Of a stretch of DNA of 64,000 nt, positions 23,468-36,326 are shown one piece after another. The notes under the pieces were generated by a model. The model did no database searches. It had not been told where the DNA came from and was given only the letters and a program-made list of their open reading frames with translations. The position numbers and the translations under genes were made by a program. Origin of the DNA: Daedaleopsis sinensis (lineage: Eukaryota; Basidiomycota; Agaricomycetes; Polyporales; Polyporaceae); contig CM066304.1 of NCBI GenBank assembly GCA_033807695.1, forward strand, positions 3,844,001-3,908,000, in the 5' to 3' direction. The stretch's first letter is position 1. Every line of letters starts with the position of its first letter.

Positions 23468-24064
23468 CTTGGTCGTCCGTTCTCAGTGAGTGTGTTTCTG
23501 TCCGGACTGTATAGTATTATCCGAGTCTGCCTATGTCGTCGTCGTCGCTATTGTATCGCTATCGCTGCATCTCGAAGTTTGGATTTAGCTAGTAATTAAG
23601 ACATCCTCAAATTGCGATTCCTGCAAGTTTGGGCGAGTCCAACCAGTACATAGAATCCTAGTCGACCGACGACTCAGTGGTTCTTGGTATCCGGTTAAGC
23701 CTGTTCCTAGAAGCGCCCAAGCGCGCTCTATGATCGTGCGGACACTGCAAGCGGCGACCCACAGCCTCCATCTCCTCCTCGACTGTTATCTCCTTTGGTC
23801 TTGCATGGTCACTTCGTCCACGACTCTTGCCCGGTGTTCTGGCTGCTTAACAACTCTCACAAGACTAGGATTGGCTAGCATAACTTGCACCCAACCACTA
23901 TAAGGCACATACAGACCCGGAGATTCCATAGTAGGCGTAACCGCGCACCCGGGTACCCAAGGATCGTATCAAGACAGGCAGGTCCTCATCTCCTCCTGTC
24001 AGTATAGGTTGTACGGCTTGCGCCCCAACATATTGCCAAAGCGAGACAGAAAGAGAGAGACCGG
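23468..24064. other. Intergenic region between POL1 and the TBC gene
   Basis: About 600 bp with no supported gene. It should contain the POL1 terminator and the promoter of the Rab GAP gene. No repeat stands out. Confidence 0.6.
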
Positions 24065-27000
24065 ATGGCCACCATCTCGCCGCACCTGCGGAACTTCAAA
24101 GAGCTCACGCGGGACCAACTCACGGAGCTCTTCTTTGCACTCCCGGCAAGCAGCACACACAATCCAGAGAGCGCGGATGCACCGGCGGTGGCTAGCTCTC
24201 CCTCGAGCTCAAAGGGGGAGACAGAGAAGAGCGGCGGGCCCAGCGAGGCGGAGCTGGAGAAGATGGAAATCAACGCCGTGTTGAGTCTGGGTGTGCAAGG
24301 AGAGGAAGACTCGTATGTGAGTGCTTTTCGCTCTTCCGCGGGCTCCACGTTCTATGGCGTGCAGAAGGAGCCGGAACATATAGCTGCACGCTTGAACACG
24401 CACTGTATACTCGAATCAATGTTCGCATGTCGCATGTCAGATTGTCGGTGCTAAATGAACGCTTATGCGCACAGGCAGGCAAGCTGTATCTCCTCCCGCC
24501 CTACCTCGCCTTCGCCTCCCATGACCGCAAGTCCGTCCGGTTCACAATTCCTCTCTGCACCATCCGGCGCGTCGAACGGCTCAATGCACGCGCCGGCATC
24601 TACGCGCTTAGCCTCTCGCTGTGGCATTCGATGAAGATTGTGCGTACTCTGTGTTTGGAGTGTACGCGCACGCAGGGTGAACTCATAGCGATCTGTGTTT
24701 GGAATGTGTATGATGGCAGGTTGTGCAATTGACGTCACTTCGGCCGACCGCGGATCTGTTCTGTTCCCTCCTCCGCGACGCGCTCAAGGTTGAGCTCCAG
24801 AAGGGCAAGATGAAGGCCGTCAAGGGCTTCGTGAAGACGTGCTACTCGGAGCTGCTCGTAGCGAACGCAACGGCACCCGAGCAGTCAGACGAGAAGCTGG
24901 CAGAGACGGCCAAGACGGAGGAAATGACGGCAGCCGAGTCGATGTATCTCGGAGGACTGGGGCTGAAGTTCAAGTTCCCTGGAGACCCGAAGAAGTGAGT
25001 CTCAGCCCGTCAGAGAGTATCTGCTACAGGCACTGATGATGGCCAGACTGAGAGAAGCGTCGAAAACGAAGTTGTGGACTAACTACTTGCGCAGTATGTG
25101 CCAGTTCGTTGCAGTGTATAGTATGTACTCATTGCGGGACCCGGATCAGCCCACGGTCGAAACTTGACGCTCCTACGATATCCTCAAGCAACGCGGTTGG
25201 TACAAGTTGGGCTTCCTAATAGGTTACGAGGGGAGATGTGGGAGACACTCTCCGGATCGCTATACCTGCGGTTCGAAAATCCCGGGTATTACGAAAGGAT
25301 TACTGCAGAAAACCAGGGGCGGACGAACACCAGCACGGAGGAAATTGAGAAGGATCTCCACCGTAGTCTCCCGGAGTATTCAGCATACCAGAGCGAAGAA
25401 GGTATCGGGGCGCTCAGAAGAGTGCTGCAAGCATACTCGTTCAAGAACCCTGAGACCGGTTATTGTCAGGTACGTGTGATCAAACTCATCTCAGGTGGGT
25501 GGTGTACATAATTCCGCCAACATAGGCTATGAACATCCTGGCCGCGGCGATCCTAATGTGAGTTGTGCGATAAAATATGATGCGATTCGCTGACGAGTGT
25601 GATAAGCTACATGTCCGAGGAACAAGCATTCTGGCTCTTAGAGGTCATCTGTGACCGTTTGCTACCAGGTTACTATAGGTTAGTGTTTGGCAGCTGGGGT
25701 TTGCTCAACCGACATTCTGACACGTTGCTCAGTCCGTCAATGCATGGCACCTTGCTTGACCAGCGCGTCTTTGAGTCGCTGGTCCAACGATGTCTCCCCA
25801 TCATCCACGATCACTTCCAGGAAGTCGACGTGCAGCTATCCGTGGCGTCGCTTCCATGGTTCCTGAGTTTGTATGATCGCTACACCTTGACGGCATAGGC
25901 ACTTGCTTACCTACCATCTCGTCACAGGTTTATCAACAGCATGCCAATGGTGTTTGCATTCCGGATAATCGACTGCTTCTTCTGTATGGGTTCGAAGGTA
26001 CTCTTCCAAGTCGGGTGAGTGCTCTTTCTCACTTGTCCAATTCGAGGAGTCCTGACATTAGCCGGCTGTAGACTTGGTTCGTCTGGCATTGTTCCCATAT
26101 GTCCGCGGAGCTAACGTACAATATAGCCATTCTTAAGATCAACGGCGACAAGCTGTTGAAAATCCAGGACGATGGCCAATTCATCCAGTACGTTGTTGAC
26201 ACTCCTTCCGACATCGCTCGCTGACATCCCGTAGCCTGATGAGAGAATATTTCTCCTCCCTGGGGGACTCCGCGCACCCCAACTCAAGCGACCCGCGTGC
26301 GCGCGCGATCACGCGCTTCCAGGAGCTACTCTTAGTCTCCTTTCGCGAGTTCGCAGTGATCACGGATGAAACGATCCTAAACGAGCGCAAGCGGCACCGG
26401 GCTGAGATTGTGCATAGCATAGAGTCGTTCTCGAAACGGTCCGCAATCCGGAACTTGCGCACGCTCGAGCGGTTCTCGAAGGAGCAGGCTGGGCTCATCT
26501 ACGACGCGCTCTTCAAGGCTATCTGCCTCGAGCCCCCGCCCGCTGTGTCCCTGCCGCCGCCCTCGTTGCTGACAACGAGGGACCAGATGGAGGAGCGGCC
26601 CGAGACGCGCATCGGGCTCAAGACGTTCAAGGTGTTCTTGAGCGAGATATGTACTTGGGCGCGGACGGAGAAGATCGTGTCGAATGGTTTCCAGGTCCGA
26701 CCCTCGTACTTCTCCCGTTGTTCGTCGGCTGATGAGACGTGCCTATGGACACAGAAACATCGGATAGACCGCGAGATCGCCGAGCATGAGCTGATTGACC
26801 GCTTGTTCTTCTTCTGGGACACGTCGTTCAGAGGCGCGCTCTCCTTCCAGGTTAGTTGCGCGACGGGGTCGGGGAATACGGAGCTGATGCTCTTGCCCTC
26901 GAACAGGACATCGTCTTGGGCCTAGACGGAGTGATGTTCAACGACCTGATGGAAAACATCGAGTGGTTCTTCAATTTGCACGACAAGAACAAGGATGGGT

Positions 27001-28166
27001 ACCTGACCAAGGACGAAGTGCTGACCCTGTCCGAGTCGCTCCTGGTCAGTGCGAGCTGTGGCCCAACGTGTATTGCTGCTCATCCCCTCCGCTTCGCTTA
27101 TGTAGTTCATCTTCCGCCACGAGATCGGAGATGCGTACCTCGGCGCCGTGAGCCGATTCATGTCCAACGCGTTCGAATACGGAGATACGCTCCTACCTCG
27201 CCCAGAGGGCTCAGATCCCGATTCCGAGCCCCCGCCGATCGAGTCGAACCAGCCATACATCAACCTCGCTACGTAGGTTCTTCTCATTCTCTCGGCCATC
27301 GCTGCATCCATGGCGCTGAACTGGTATCGAAACTATCTGTAGGTTCCGGATGGTCGTTCTTGCAGACGAGATCCTCGAGTCGTTCTTCGAGACGGACTTC
27401 TCGGCCACGTTCCGACTCGAGCCTACGCCGCTCACGGATGTCCCGACCTCTAACAGCGGCCTGCTCGGCGGGCTCTGGCAGAACATCGCGACGGACGACA
27501 ACCGCAAGATCTTCAACAAGTTCACGGACGACTTCGGCCGGGCGATCGGGAAGCACCAGGTGCGTGTATGTGTATCCCTACGCTCACGCGCGTCCTTCTC
27601 TCCCCCTACTTGCGATACGCGGTATGCTGATCTGTCTACCGCCGCCCGCAGGTGTACACGCGCCCTGCGATCGGCAAGTACACCGCGCTCGAGGAGCCAA
27701 AGGCGCGCGAGTCGCTCCTCACGCCCACGATGCGCCGCTCCGCGTCGAAAACGAGCCTCGCGAGCCCGGTCGACCCCGCGCCCTCCTCCGCGACGCTCCC
27801 GCCGCCCTCTGCGCCCGCAACGCTCGACGCAGTAGGAGAGGGAGACAGAGACGGACAGCTGCCGTACTCGCCGATGCCGAGCATGTTCCAGGCGGCGGCG
27901 ACGGCGGCGGCGCTGATGGAGCGGACGCCGTTCGCGATCGACGACGCCAAGGACGACGAGGACGAGAGCGACGACGAGACGGACGTGGGCGACGACGGCG
28001 TCATGGACGAGGTCGATGCGTTCCTCGAGGCGCACGATTCCGGGCTGACGGAGGCCGAGCGCGAGCTCGCGCAAGGTGCGTAATAAGTTTCTTTTCCCGT
28101 TTCTGTGCTTTACTGAGGCGCTGTGGCACATATGTAGATTTGATCAATGCAGAGCCGGTGAAGTGA
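24065..28166 (+). CDS. GYP2: GRAM-TBC-EF-hand Rab GTPase-activating protein (Gyp2/Mdr1, TBC1D8/9 type)
   Basis: Predicted Rab GAP acting on membrane traffic. Eighteen exons give 994 residues: 24065-24316, 24475-24639, 24720-24994, 25047-25093, 25150-25469, 25526-25557, 25607-25678, 25733-25870, 25928-26014, 26072-26076 (5 nt), 26127-26187, 26235-26694, 26755-26850, 26907-27044, 27106-27272, 27343-27559, 27652-28075, 28138-28166. A GRAM domain lies at about 85-140 (AGKLYLLPPYLAFASHDRKS). The TBC domain starts at about 247. It has the arginine finger IEKDLHR (about 312-318) and the glutamine finger YCQ (about 351-353). An EF-hand loop DKNKDGYLTKDE lies at about 696-707. The C-terminus is acidic and serine-rich. 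The final intron is inferred; reading through gives a stop five bases past the donor and loses only LINAEPVK-type residues. Confidence 0.93.
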
Positions 28167-31100
28167 AGGGTTCGAGGAATAGAAATGAGAACGCGCATGG
28201 GTATCTTCTACCATCATGATTGTGGACCGGAGGACGGACTACGTGACCAGAAGTGTCGTCTACTTGGATGGCTGGATATTGATGTTCGATTAATCGATGC
28301 AGCTATTACTATGATCATGTCCGCCACAACCGGGAGCGTGCTGCTTCAGACCAGGGCTCATGCGGACGAGCTCGCGCTCTTCACGAACTCGTTCACTTCA
28401 TGTAACGATTCGACCCTCCCTCGGTGAAAGAGAGTATTATTCGTACAAAACCCGTCTGAGGAGATACAGTAAGAACACGTTCGTATGGCTTTCCTCTATA
28501 CTAACGCTCTCCCTTTCCCGTTTTGCGAGCTCTCCTTGCGATTTTTATGGGTTACCATATAGGAAAGTATTTACCGCATAGGCTTGCATAGGGAAGACTA
28601 ACCTCTTGTCCATTGGTAGTCTTGCATGGAAGTATCGCTAGTAACCTCGAGGCCAACGCATAAACATCGGGGTGTCTGGAGTGCGCGTGCGTCATTCCTT
28701 CGTGACTGTTGCCAGTGTCAGCTGTAGTTGAGAAGAACCGCACAGAATACAGCGACTCGGACTTCCATAAAGGCCGCAAACCCCGTAGTTACGTCAGGGA
28801 AAGCCCATACCAGGGCCAAAGTTTCGGGATCAAACATCCAAACTTTAGTATTGCAACTGGGCGCCCTGGCTAGCACGATTTCAATGCGATCTTTGTGGAC
28901 GCGGTTCGCTAGTCCTGTATGAATTGGAGTGAGCTACTAGTCAGTTTGGGATCAAGACGCCTTGTATTGAGCGCATCCATCCCATAAGGCTTTTGTCGAC
29001 GCTCAAGGCATGTCCTCTCCGCCGTGGGTTGCTGTGTTCCTCGCGATGTTGTTAGTATAGTGGGCGCTCTTGCCATATTCATGCTAGTGTGTGACGGACG
29101 GGCGATTTACTGGCCGCCTGATATTCGGCGCCCAGGCTGGCAGGTGGCCGTGAAGCCTTGAGGCCAGGGGGCAACCCTGCTTGAGGCTCATACCGACATC
29201 GCAGAGCATCAAGCCAGCTTGTTGGACAGTCCAGCTTTCCGCTTGCTTCCCGCCAATTGTGCTCTATCGGTTGCAGTCCGGCCCGGGTCGAGTACTCACA
29301 ACGCATAAACCCCGGCGATGATCTCTCCTGAACAGCCTCTCCGAGGTGATCTCCAAGGCTTCGAAAGGATTGCGGGACAGAATCCCGACATATCCGACAT
29401 GAGTCGATGTCATCTTCCCCAACGCGAGCACAGAGCGACCGTCTGTCGGTCCTCTCTGGCAGGATGCCTGGGTTACGCCGCCTCAGTCTGCCAACATTAG
29501 ACGTGTGGGCAGCACATGCGTCCAAGTGTCTGCACATTCACAGGGCGTACGCCCATATGACGCACTCGCATCATGTGCGAGCCCTGCACAAAGCACAACG
29601 CCCAATTGATACTCACAGGCTGCTCGCGCAACAGAGCCCGAGCCCAGGATCGGAGAGCGTGCCAGTGCGCCGGAGGTCTCCTGCGAAGCACGCGCGATGC
29701 TCGGACTTTCCAGGGCCCTAGACAGGGTGTGCATGCGTGTGCATGTGCACGGACCGAGTGGCGGTCGCCGCCCTGGTCGATCAGGAGTGCGGCCGGTTCT
29801 GGACATGCAGCGAGCAGTGCTCGCCACCCACGTCGACGGTCAAATCTCGTGTCGCGCGGCGATTGCACATGCGCATGCACTCCACGCGCCTCCCAGGCCC
29901 GTGGTCGTCTCGAGGAGGGCGCGGTCACGCACGGTAGTCGGACATGACGCCGGTACGATGGGTGCAGACCCACGACCCCACTCGAGAGACGACCGAGCCC
30001 TGACCGAGACGTTAAGAAAAAGCAAAACCCCAGCTAGAAGCTTGGCGGGGAGCTCGTGTTCTCGTACTTCTCCCGCCTCGAGCGCTGTTCGCTGAGCGAT
30101 GGGAGCGGCGAACGTTCGCGCGGCGCGTTGCTGCATGGGAACTGAGTACTAGTACTAGTGCGTCCGCTGGGATAAACCTTGGCCATCCGACTTTAGGTAA
30201 GGGCAACGCGTAGTGCGCGTTCGTATACACTTGCGCTTGAGCGTGGGAGCGGACGCGCTCCGTGAATGCCTCCGCGTGGGGGCTCGTCGTGCGCCCCGAA
30301 CCGGGCGCGGAATGGCATGTGCGAGCCGTGGATGCTTGATGTATGCCACGCACATCGCACCAGGCGTCAGACGACCGCGTTGCGTGCACGAGCGGGGAGC
30401 TCCGAGAGGCGGAGCCTATGATTAGAGTCTTGGTGTGGATGTAGGGAGGTCGGAACCGCTCCGAGCCGCACAGGACGCAGCGGCGCATGGGAAGGACAAG
30501 TGCAGCCGGAGGTATTGATAGCAATCTCTGCACTGGCATCGATGTGTCCTAGTTCGGACAAAGATGCTGGGAACTGGGACTGATCATCTTTCCGAGCAAC
30601 TAGAGACGACGGACAAACGAGCGAGGTTTGCGACGCCTGCTGAACTTCATAGAGATTGAGTTTGACTTCTCGTCGGAGCAGAGCGAATGTCCGCTTTGTT
30701 GTGATCGGAGCAGTGAACAAAGCTCGTGACCATAAAGGGCCACATGAATGGTCGAGGACGTCATGCCCACGACCACTCCTTTGCTCATCTGCACAGCAGC
30801 CATGCGAACATAGCATCGGCGTGGCAAACCCAAGCCAGCAAGACCTTTCTAGCATGCGTGAGGATGCGGGGTAACTTACCTGGAAATTTCGACGAATCCT
30901 CGGTTGAACCTAAGAATGCGGGGGTTGTGGGGAACGGAGCCCAAGACGGTTTCTGGGACTGTCTGCGACGAGAGATCATCAGTGAGCTGTCCTGCCGTGG
31001 GAAGAAGGACCAGTTTACTTCACCTCTCGTGAGAGGAACCGACAACCACGCTGCGGATAGAGTTGCGTCTTCCCCCAATAGTACATGAACAGGTTTGAGG

Positions 31101-33260
31101 CTGCAGGCCGCTGCGAAATCACGCCGGCGGAACATGTCCGAGACCTGGCATGAGAGCGAACAGCATGAGGAAGATAGGAGTCAGTATGCTCACCTCCGTG
31201 GGTGACTTTCGGTCGAGAGCTGCAACAGGAGGTGATGTTGATCGTTTCAAGGTGGAGCAGAGACGACGCTAACGCGTTCTTTCTCCCAGCCTGCCAGCTT
31301 ACGACGACGCCCAGTGAGACCGGGCAGGGCGACATTCTCGCGATGATCGAACGTCTAGCGACGCAGGCTGCCCGCTGGCGTGGTCCATCGCTTCTCTCTG
31401 CATTATGAGAGAAGACGAGCCGGGAGGGCAATGGCTGGCTTGTGATAGGTGTCCCCTGCCGGAACATGGACACATCCGCCTAAGTTCAGGTTCCCAAGCA
31501 AGCGGTGCCAGCAGCAGTAGTCACCCCACGACAAGGACGGTGGTTTCGTCTCTGACGATGGAAGCAGAACCGGCGGTAAGAGGCCCGATGGACGGGAAGA
31601 GCAGGTGATGCACGCACCGTGCACATTGCACAAGCTTGAGAAACATCAAACATAGCTCATCCCCTAGGGTCGGCGGGTATACGCGGCCTGGATGGAAGCG
31701 CAGAGCCTGGCGTGACCACACGTAACGAACCTCGGAAACACCTCAGCTCAGCCTCCGTCCTGCCGTGGACGCGGCGGAAGCGTGTAATGCACACGTCGGT
31801 GGAGCTGGATGTTAATCGCCAGCGCAGGGCCCGAGCCGTCGCGCTGGCGGGGAACGTCATCAGACGCTACGAGCCGTGGCAGATGGTGAGAACGACGAGA
31901 GGCAAGTGATATTTTGGCAGACGGACCGTTCACACGAGACGCAAGTTTAGCGTTGCCAGGCTGAAATTTGCGAGCTGGGCATATGACGAACAGACGAGCA
32001 TGGTATTCTTGTTAGCGTTTCCGTCAAACTATGTCGGAGGAAGTTGCGCATGACGGACGCGGGAGACTTGATGAGTCGGAGAAAGCGCGAGGGCGTCACG
32101 AAGCCAAGATATGGGCGGTGTCACTGCATAGCACATTGTAATAGATGTGTTGGTCGTTACCGTCGAGAGCGACGAGGACAGAGGCGAGAGGCAACGTCCG
32201 TCCAGAGTCAGATTGAATGGTGATAATTGTTGAGACTAAGCCAGCGTATCGTCGCTCGTACTTGTTGCGCTCGACATCCAGGAGCCTCATTGACACGAGA
32301 CGTGCGTTTGAAGTTGTCAGGATTGAGATTTCCGAGCCCCGCATAAGTATACTAAGATATAGTGGAGGTCAGAGGGGGCGATTTTGCCTCGGAATCTGGA
32401 GATGCGAAGTTGTAGTTGTTTGGATATCGCACGCTTAGCGCGATTGAGCAACTTCGCGAATTTGATGTCGCGGATTTTGCACCTTGGAGTCTGTACCGTC
32501 GAGAGGGTTGCGCGACGTGGATCCCAAGCGTTTATAGTCGTACGCCAGTGAGTCGAAAATGGGCACTCTGACCCCCATTGATATGATATGCTCTTCATCT
32601 TGAAGCCACATATTGGAAGGGGGGTTGAGGCGCTGTGGGTGTGTTGAGTCCTGGAGGTGCGATGTCCGCAAAACCATCTTCGGAATGTATCCGGCACTTC
32701 GGTCGATTTTGCTCATAACCGCGAAGTTCTCAAAAGCTCCTCTGGAGTTGCTTTTGCAGGGCATAATTGCGGATTCTGATTTGTGGACACTGACCGAGAT
32801 AACGTCTACCGAGATTTCAGACAGCATCTCCATGTCTGCTTGTTGGGGTAGGTCAAAGTAGAGTCAAGTTCCGACCTTGATTTTTGCTGTGGACAAACCA
32901 GAACTTCCTCAACATCCCTCTAGGACTGTCCCAAAATTGCAACTGTTTGATCAGTCTTCCGCGTGGACGCGTTCGACTTGAGGCGGTTGGAGACGCGAAT
33001 GACTTGATTGGTCGGAAAATAATGACGACGGTGCAGAACAATCAAATAAACGGTGCAGATGATCTGGTTGGGGGCGTTGTCGCCGTTGGAGGCGATGAGC
33101 GAGGTGTTTGAACAAGCATTGAAGCAATTGGCCGCGCAAACGGCGCGCGCTTTGGGATATGAGGTTACGTAAGCGCGCCCTTCTCGTCGGTCGACAGCGA
33201 CTGTCGGCAACGTTAACTTATCCCTCACCGCCAAACCTCCCGCCGCCGCTGTCGCCCACG
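28167..33260. other. 5 kb unassigned region, possibly decayed genes
   Basis: No family is recognised here. Several minus-strand frames look more protein-like than the rest: 28728-28922 read on the minus strand (RVHKDRIEIVLARAPS), 32096-32344 (82 codons, LVALDGNDQHIYYNVLCSD) and 32435-32833 (132 codons). Two blocks, near 31932-31985 and 32284-32340, share about 75% identity around CACGAGACG and could be old duplicates of one gene segment. Frames are interrupted by stops and no clean chain of GT-AG introns joins them. The last 130 bp or so probably hold the MKT1 promoter. Confidence 0.45.
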
Positions 33261-36200
33261 ATGCCCATCAAGCACCTGGACAGTGAGCAGCATGTTCTCT
33301 TTCTGCTCGTCTGAGTAAGTGGTACCTCGAACACGAACCTCATGTCGTCCTCGTCCCTGCAGGTTACCTGGTCGAGCGAAAGCATCTCCAAACGCACCCG
33401 CTTTCCCTTCTTTCCGACTCACGACTCGGCATCGATGCCTCGTACTACCTCTCCTCACTGACCGACAACCCTCCCTCTCGCGAGCCGCTGCTCGCCGCGA
33501 CCGGCGGGCTGCCCCTCGCGCTCAACACGCGCATCGAGGCGGACCTGCGAGCGCTCGAAAAACTTCACATCAAGCCCGTATTCGTGTTCCCCGGCCTGGT
33601 CCCGAGCCGCCGCCCGAAGCAGCAGCAGCAGCACCAGGCGGAGCAGAACGACGCGTGCCGCGACCGGCGCGAGGCGTGGGCCAAGTACGAGTCCGGGCAG
33701 GAGGACGCGGCGACGAAGCTGTTCGAGGGCCGGAGCAACCTCCACCAGTGGGACCTGTGGAAGATTGTGCTGAGGATCTTCAAGCACCGGAACGTGGAAT
33801 TTGTCGTCGCGCCGTATGTCGCATGGGCACAGGTGAGTCCTACGTGTCGGGCGTTTATGGGCCGGGTTCGATTCGGGGCTAATACCAGGCGGACGCGAAT
33901 GCTATAGTTGATTTACCTCCAACGCCACCCAAAGTCGTATATTCACGCTATATATGGCCCGTCAGACACCCTCCTCTACCCGGGCGTGGACAAGGTCATC
34001 ACGTCGATTGATTTGGTCTCGGCAACCCCCACATTCTCGTTTGTAACGAAGCGCGCCGTCTTGAGTGACTTGGGTCTGACAGAAGACCAGTTCTTGGACA
34101 TTGGTATCTTGCTAGGATTCGAACACTCTCCTCCCTTCCCCCCAACCTTGCACGACCAGGCTCTGAAGATGACCGTAGACATGGTCAAGTACTATAAGTC
34201 CGGCTACGCCGCAGTGTCGGCCCACGCAGATCAGCCGCATGTAAAACAAATGCAATATCCCGACCATTACGCCCGGACGCGCTCCATGATCAAGTACTCC
34301 CTCATCCTCTCCTCCGAAGGCTCCGTGACGCCATTACCGCTCGCCATCACCACCCCTCCACCACACGGGCACCCGAACCACCACAACCACCACCCCACCG
34401 CCGCAGACATCCCGTCCGACCTCCACGAGATCTTCACACACCGCCTCCCGGACGAAGTGTACTTCTACCTCTCGCGCGGACTCCTCGGCCCACAAGCTCT
34501 CGTCTGGCTCACGACGGGCCAGATCATCGAGAACCCGCCGCTCGACAACGGCGAGACGACGGAGTACAAGCGGTTCGTCAAGGAGGTGATCACGGACGGC
34601 CAGACGGGCCCCCGCGCGACGGCGCTCGCGCTCATCTCGAGCGTGATGCACCAGTTCTGGCAGACGAAGAAGGTCACGGGCCACTTCTGGTTCGAGCAGC
34701 CCGCGCCGCAGAAGGCGGTCTCGCACAACTCCGCGCAGACGACGCAGCTCGCGGAGCGCGTCGCGGGCTGGAACGTCCCGTACGCGATCGTCGAGGAGGA
34801 GCTGAGGCGGCAGAACGTGAGTGTCCCCGTGTCCCCGTTCGCAGCGCGACTGCGGAACCGAGCTGACCGCCTGCGCCCGCTGGGCTGCGCAGTCCTCGAC
34901 CATAGACTTCTCGCTGTGTCTCGGGGCTACTGCGTCGGAGAAGCTGGCTGCGCGCACCAAGATCAAGGCGGCGCAAGGCTCGGGCGTCCTCGAGAAGAAG
35001 GACGAGATCGTGGCGAACGTCATCTGGCGATTCCTGGAACTGCGGGGGTATGTATAGCGCCCTCCATTGCTTTTGCTCTTGCTTTTCCGTCGAGTCGGTG
35101 CCGCGACACAGGCACAGACTAGCACCGTCGACGTTTCAAGAGCAGACACTGAGACAGACCAGACCTGACGATCGGATGTGATTTGACAGGTTCCTGCTGA
35201 ACACGCACACGCACTCGCCCTTGGCCCGCGCGATGTACACCGCACTGCGCCCCGCACGTGTCAACGACAAGTTCCAAGACTCGCTGTATCTGTTCCTGGA
35301 GCTCGTCCGCGCAGGCGTCGTCCACGGCCATCTCTGGTCTGGGCGCGCGTTCAGCGGCGGCCCCAGCTTCGGCACCGGTGCGTACGGACAGCTCTTTCCC
35401 ACGCATGGTGGCGACCATCGCCTCTGGACGAGCACCGCTAACGTCCCGCTTGTGTTGGGTGGCACTCCACAGATGACGAGAAGTCGTGCATGCTGCTGGT
35501 GATGCGCGTGCTGAGCATTCTCCCGCTGAACTGCAAGGTGAGGAGCCCGCCGTCCTCGCGCGTGGGACACTGCTGACGACCGCTGGCTCGGTTTTTGCTT
35601 TTGCTCCGCGCGCCCGTGGCCGATCTCGTGTTGCGTTGCGTTGATCACCCGCATCCGCATCCGCACCCGCATTCGCACTTCGCACCGACAGTCGCAACCA
35701 TGGTCCGCGCCACTGTCCCGGGAGCTGCTCGTGTTCAACTCGTTCGTGCGGTCGCTCACACGCGCGCTGCGGTCGCTGCTCGAGGTGACGTCGCTGAACA
35801 TGCTGCTGCGGCACGACGCGCGGCGGGCGCGGGACGACCTGCTCGACGTGAGCCTGTCGCTGCCGTTCCAGCAGGAGGCGAACACGGGCTTCGGGGTGCT
35901 CGCGAAGGTGTACCTGGACGCGCTCACGCACCTGAACGGGCGGCAGCGCGTGCGCGACGCGAACGCGGAGGGCGTGCGCGAGGCCAAGGGCGTCGCGCTC
36001 GACATCTGCGAGGAGACGTTCCAGGGCGTCAAGTACCCCAAGGCGGAGGTCGAGCGCGGGTTCCGGTTCTGGGACGTGGTGCGTCCCTTCCCTCCCCTTC
36101 CCCGCTTGTGCTCGGTCGCTGACGGTCTATTTGCTCCTTCCGCCCCCCTCCCTGCGCGTCCGCGCCTGCGTGCTGGGAACTGGGAAAAAATTGCTGGGGG

Positions 36201-36326
36201 CGGAACGGAACGCTGCTGCAGGCGCTGACGGCCATGAGGCAGTTGCACTCGGAGGGCGCTGTGCTGCGTGAGCTGATCGACCAATTTGAAGCGGCTGAGG
36301 CGTGGCTGGCGCCGATGCGTCCGTAG
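33261..36326 (+). CDS. MKT1: Mkt1-type post-transcriptional regulator (XPG-like, nuclease-dead)
   Basis: Homolog of yeast Mkt1, which acts with Pbp1 in post-transcriptional control of mRNAs such as HO and mitochondrial messages. Eight exons (33261-33282, 33363-33832, 33908-34816, 34893-35047, 35190-35377, 35473-35537, 35692-36078, 36222-36326) give 766 residues. The XPG-N-like segment shows LGIDASYYLSSL near residue 35. The XPG-I-like segment shows VEFVVAPYVAWAQ and YGPSDTLLYPG, where active FEN1/XPG enzymes carry EAEA and a D-x-D. The catalytic acids are therefore missing, as in known Mkt1 proteins. The C-terminal half has the Mkt1-specific regions (GFLLNTHTHSPLA, SLNMLLRHDA, FRFWDV). A His-rich insert (HGHPNHHNHHP) and a Gln run lie in predicted loops. 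Confidence 0.95.

Noticed and set aside
26856..28166. 436-codon plus-strand open frame
   Set aside because: It covers exons and introns of the Rab GAP gene mostly in a wrong frame; the spliced model explains the region through the EF-hand and C-terminus.
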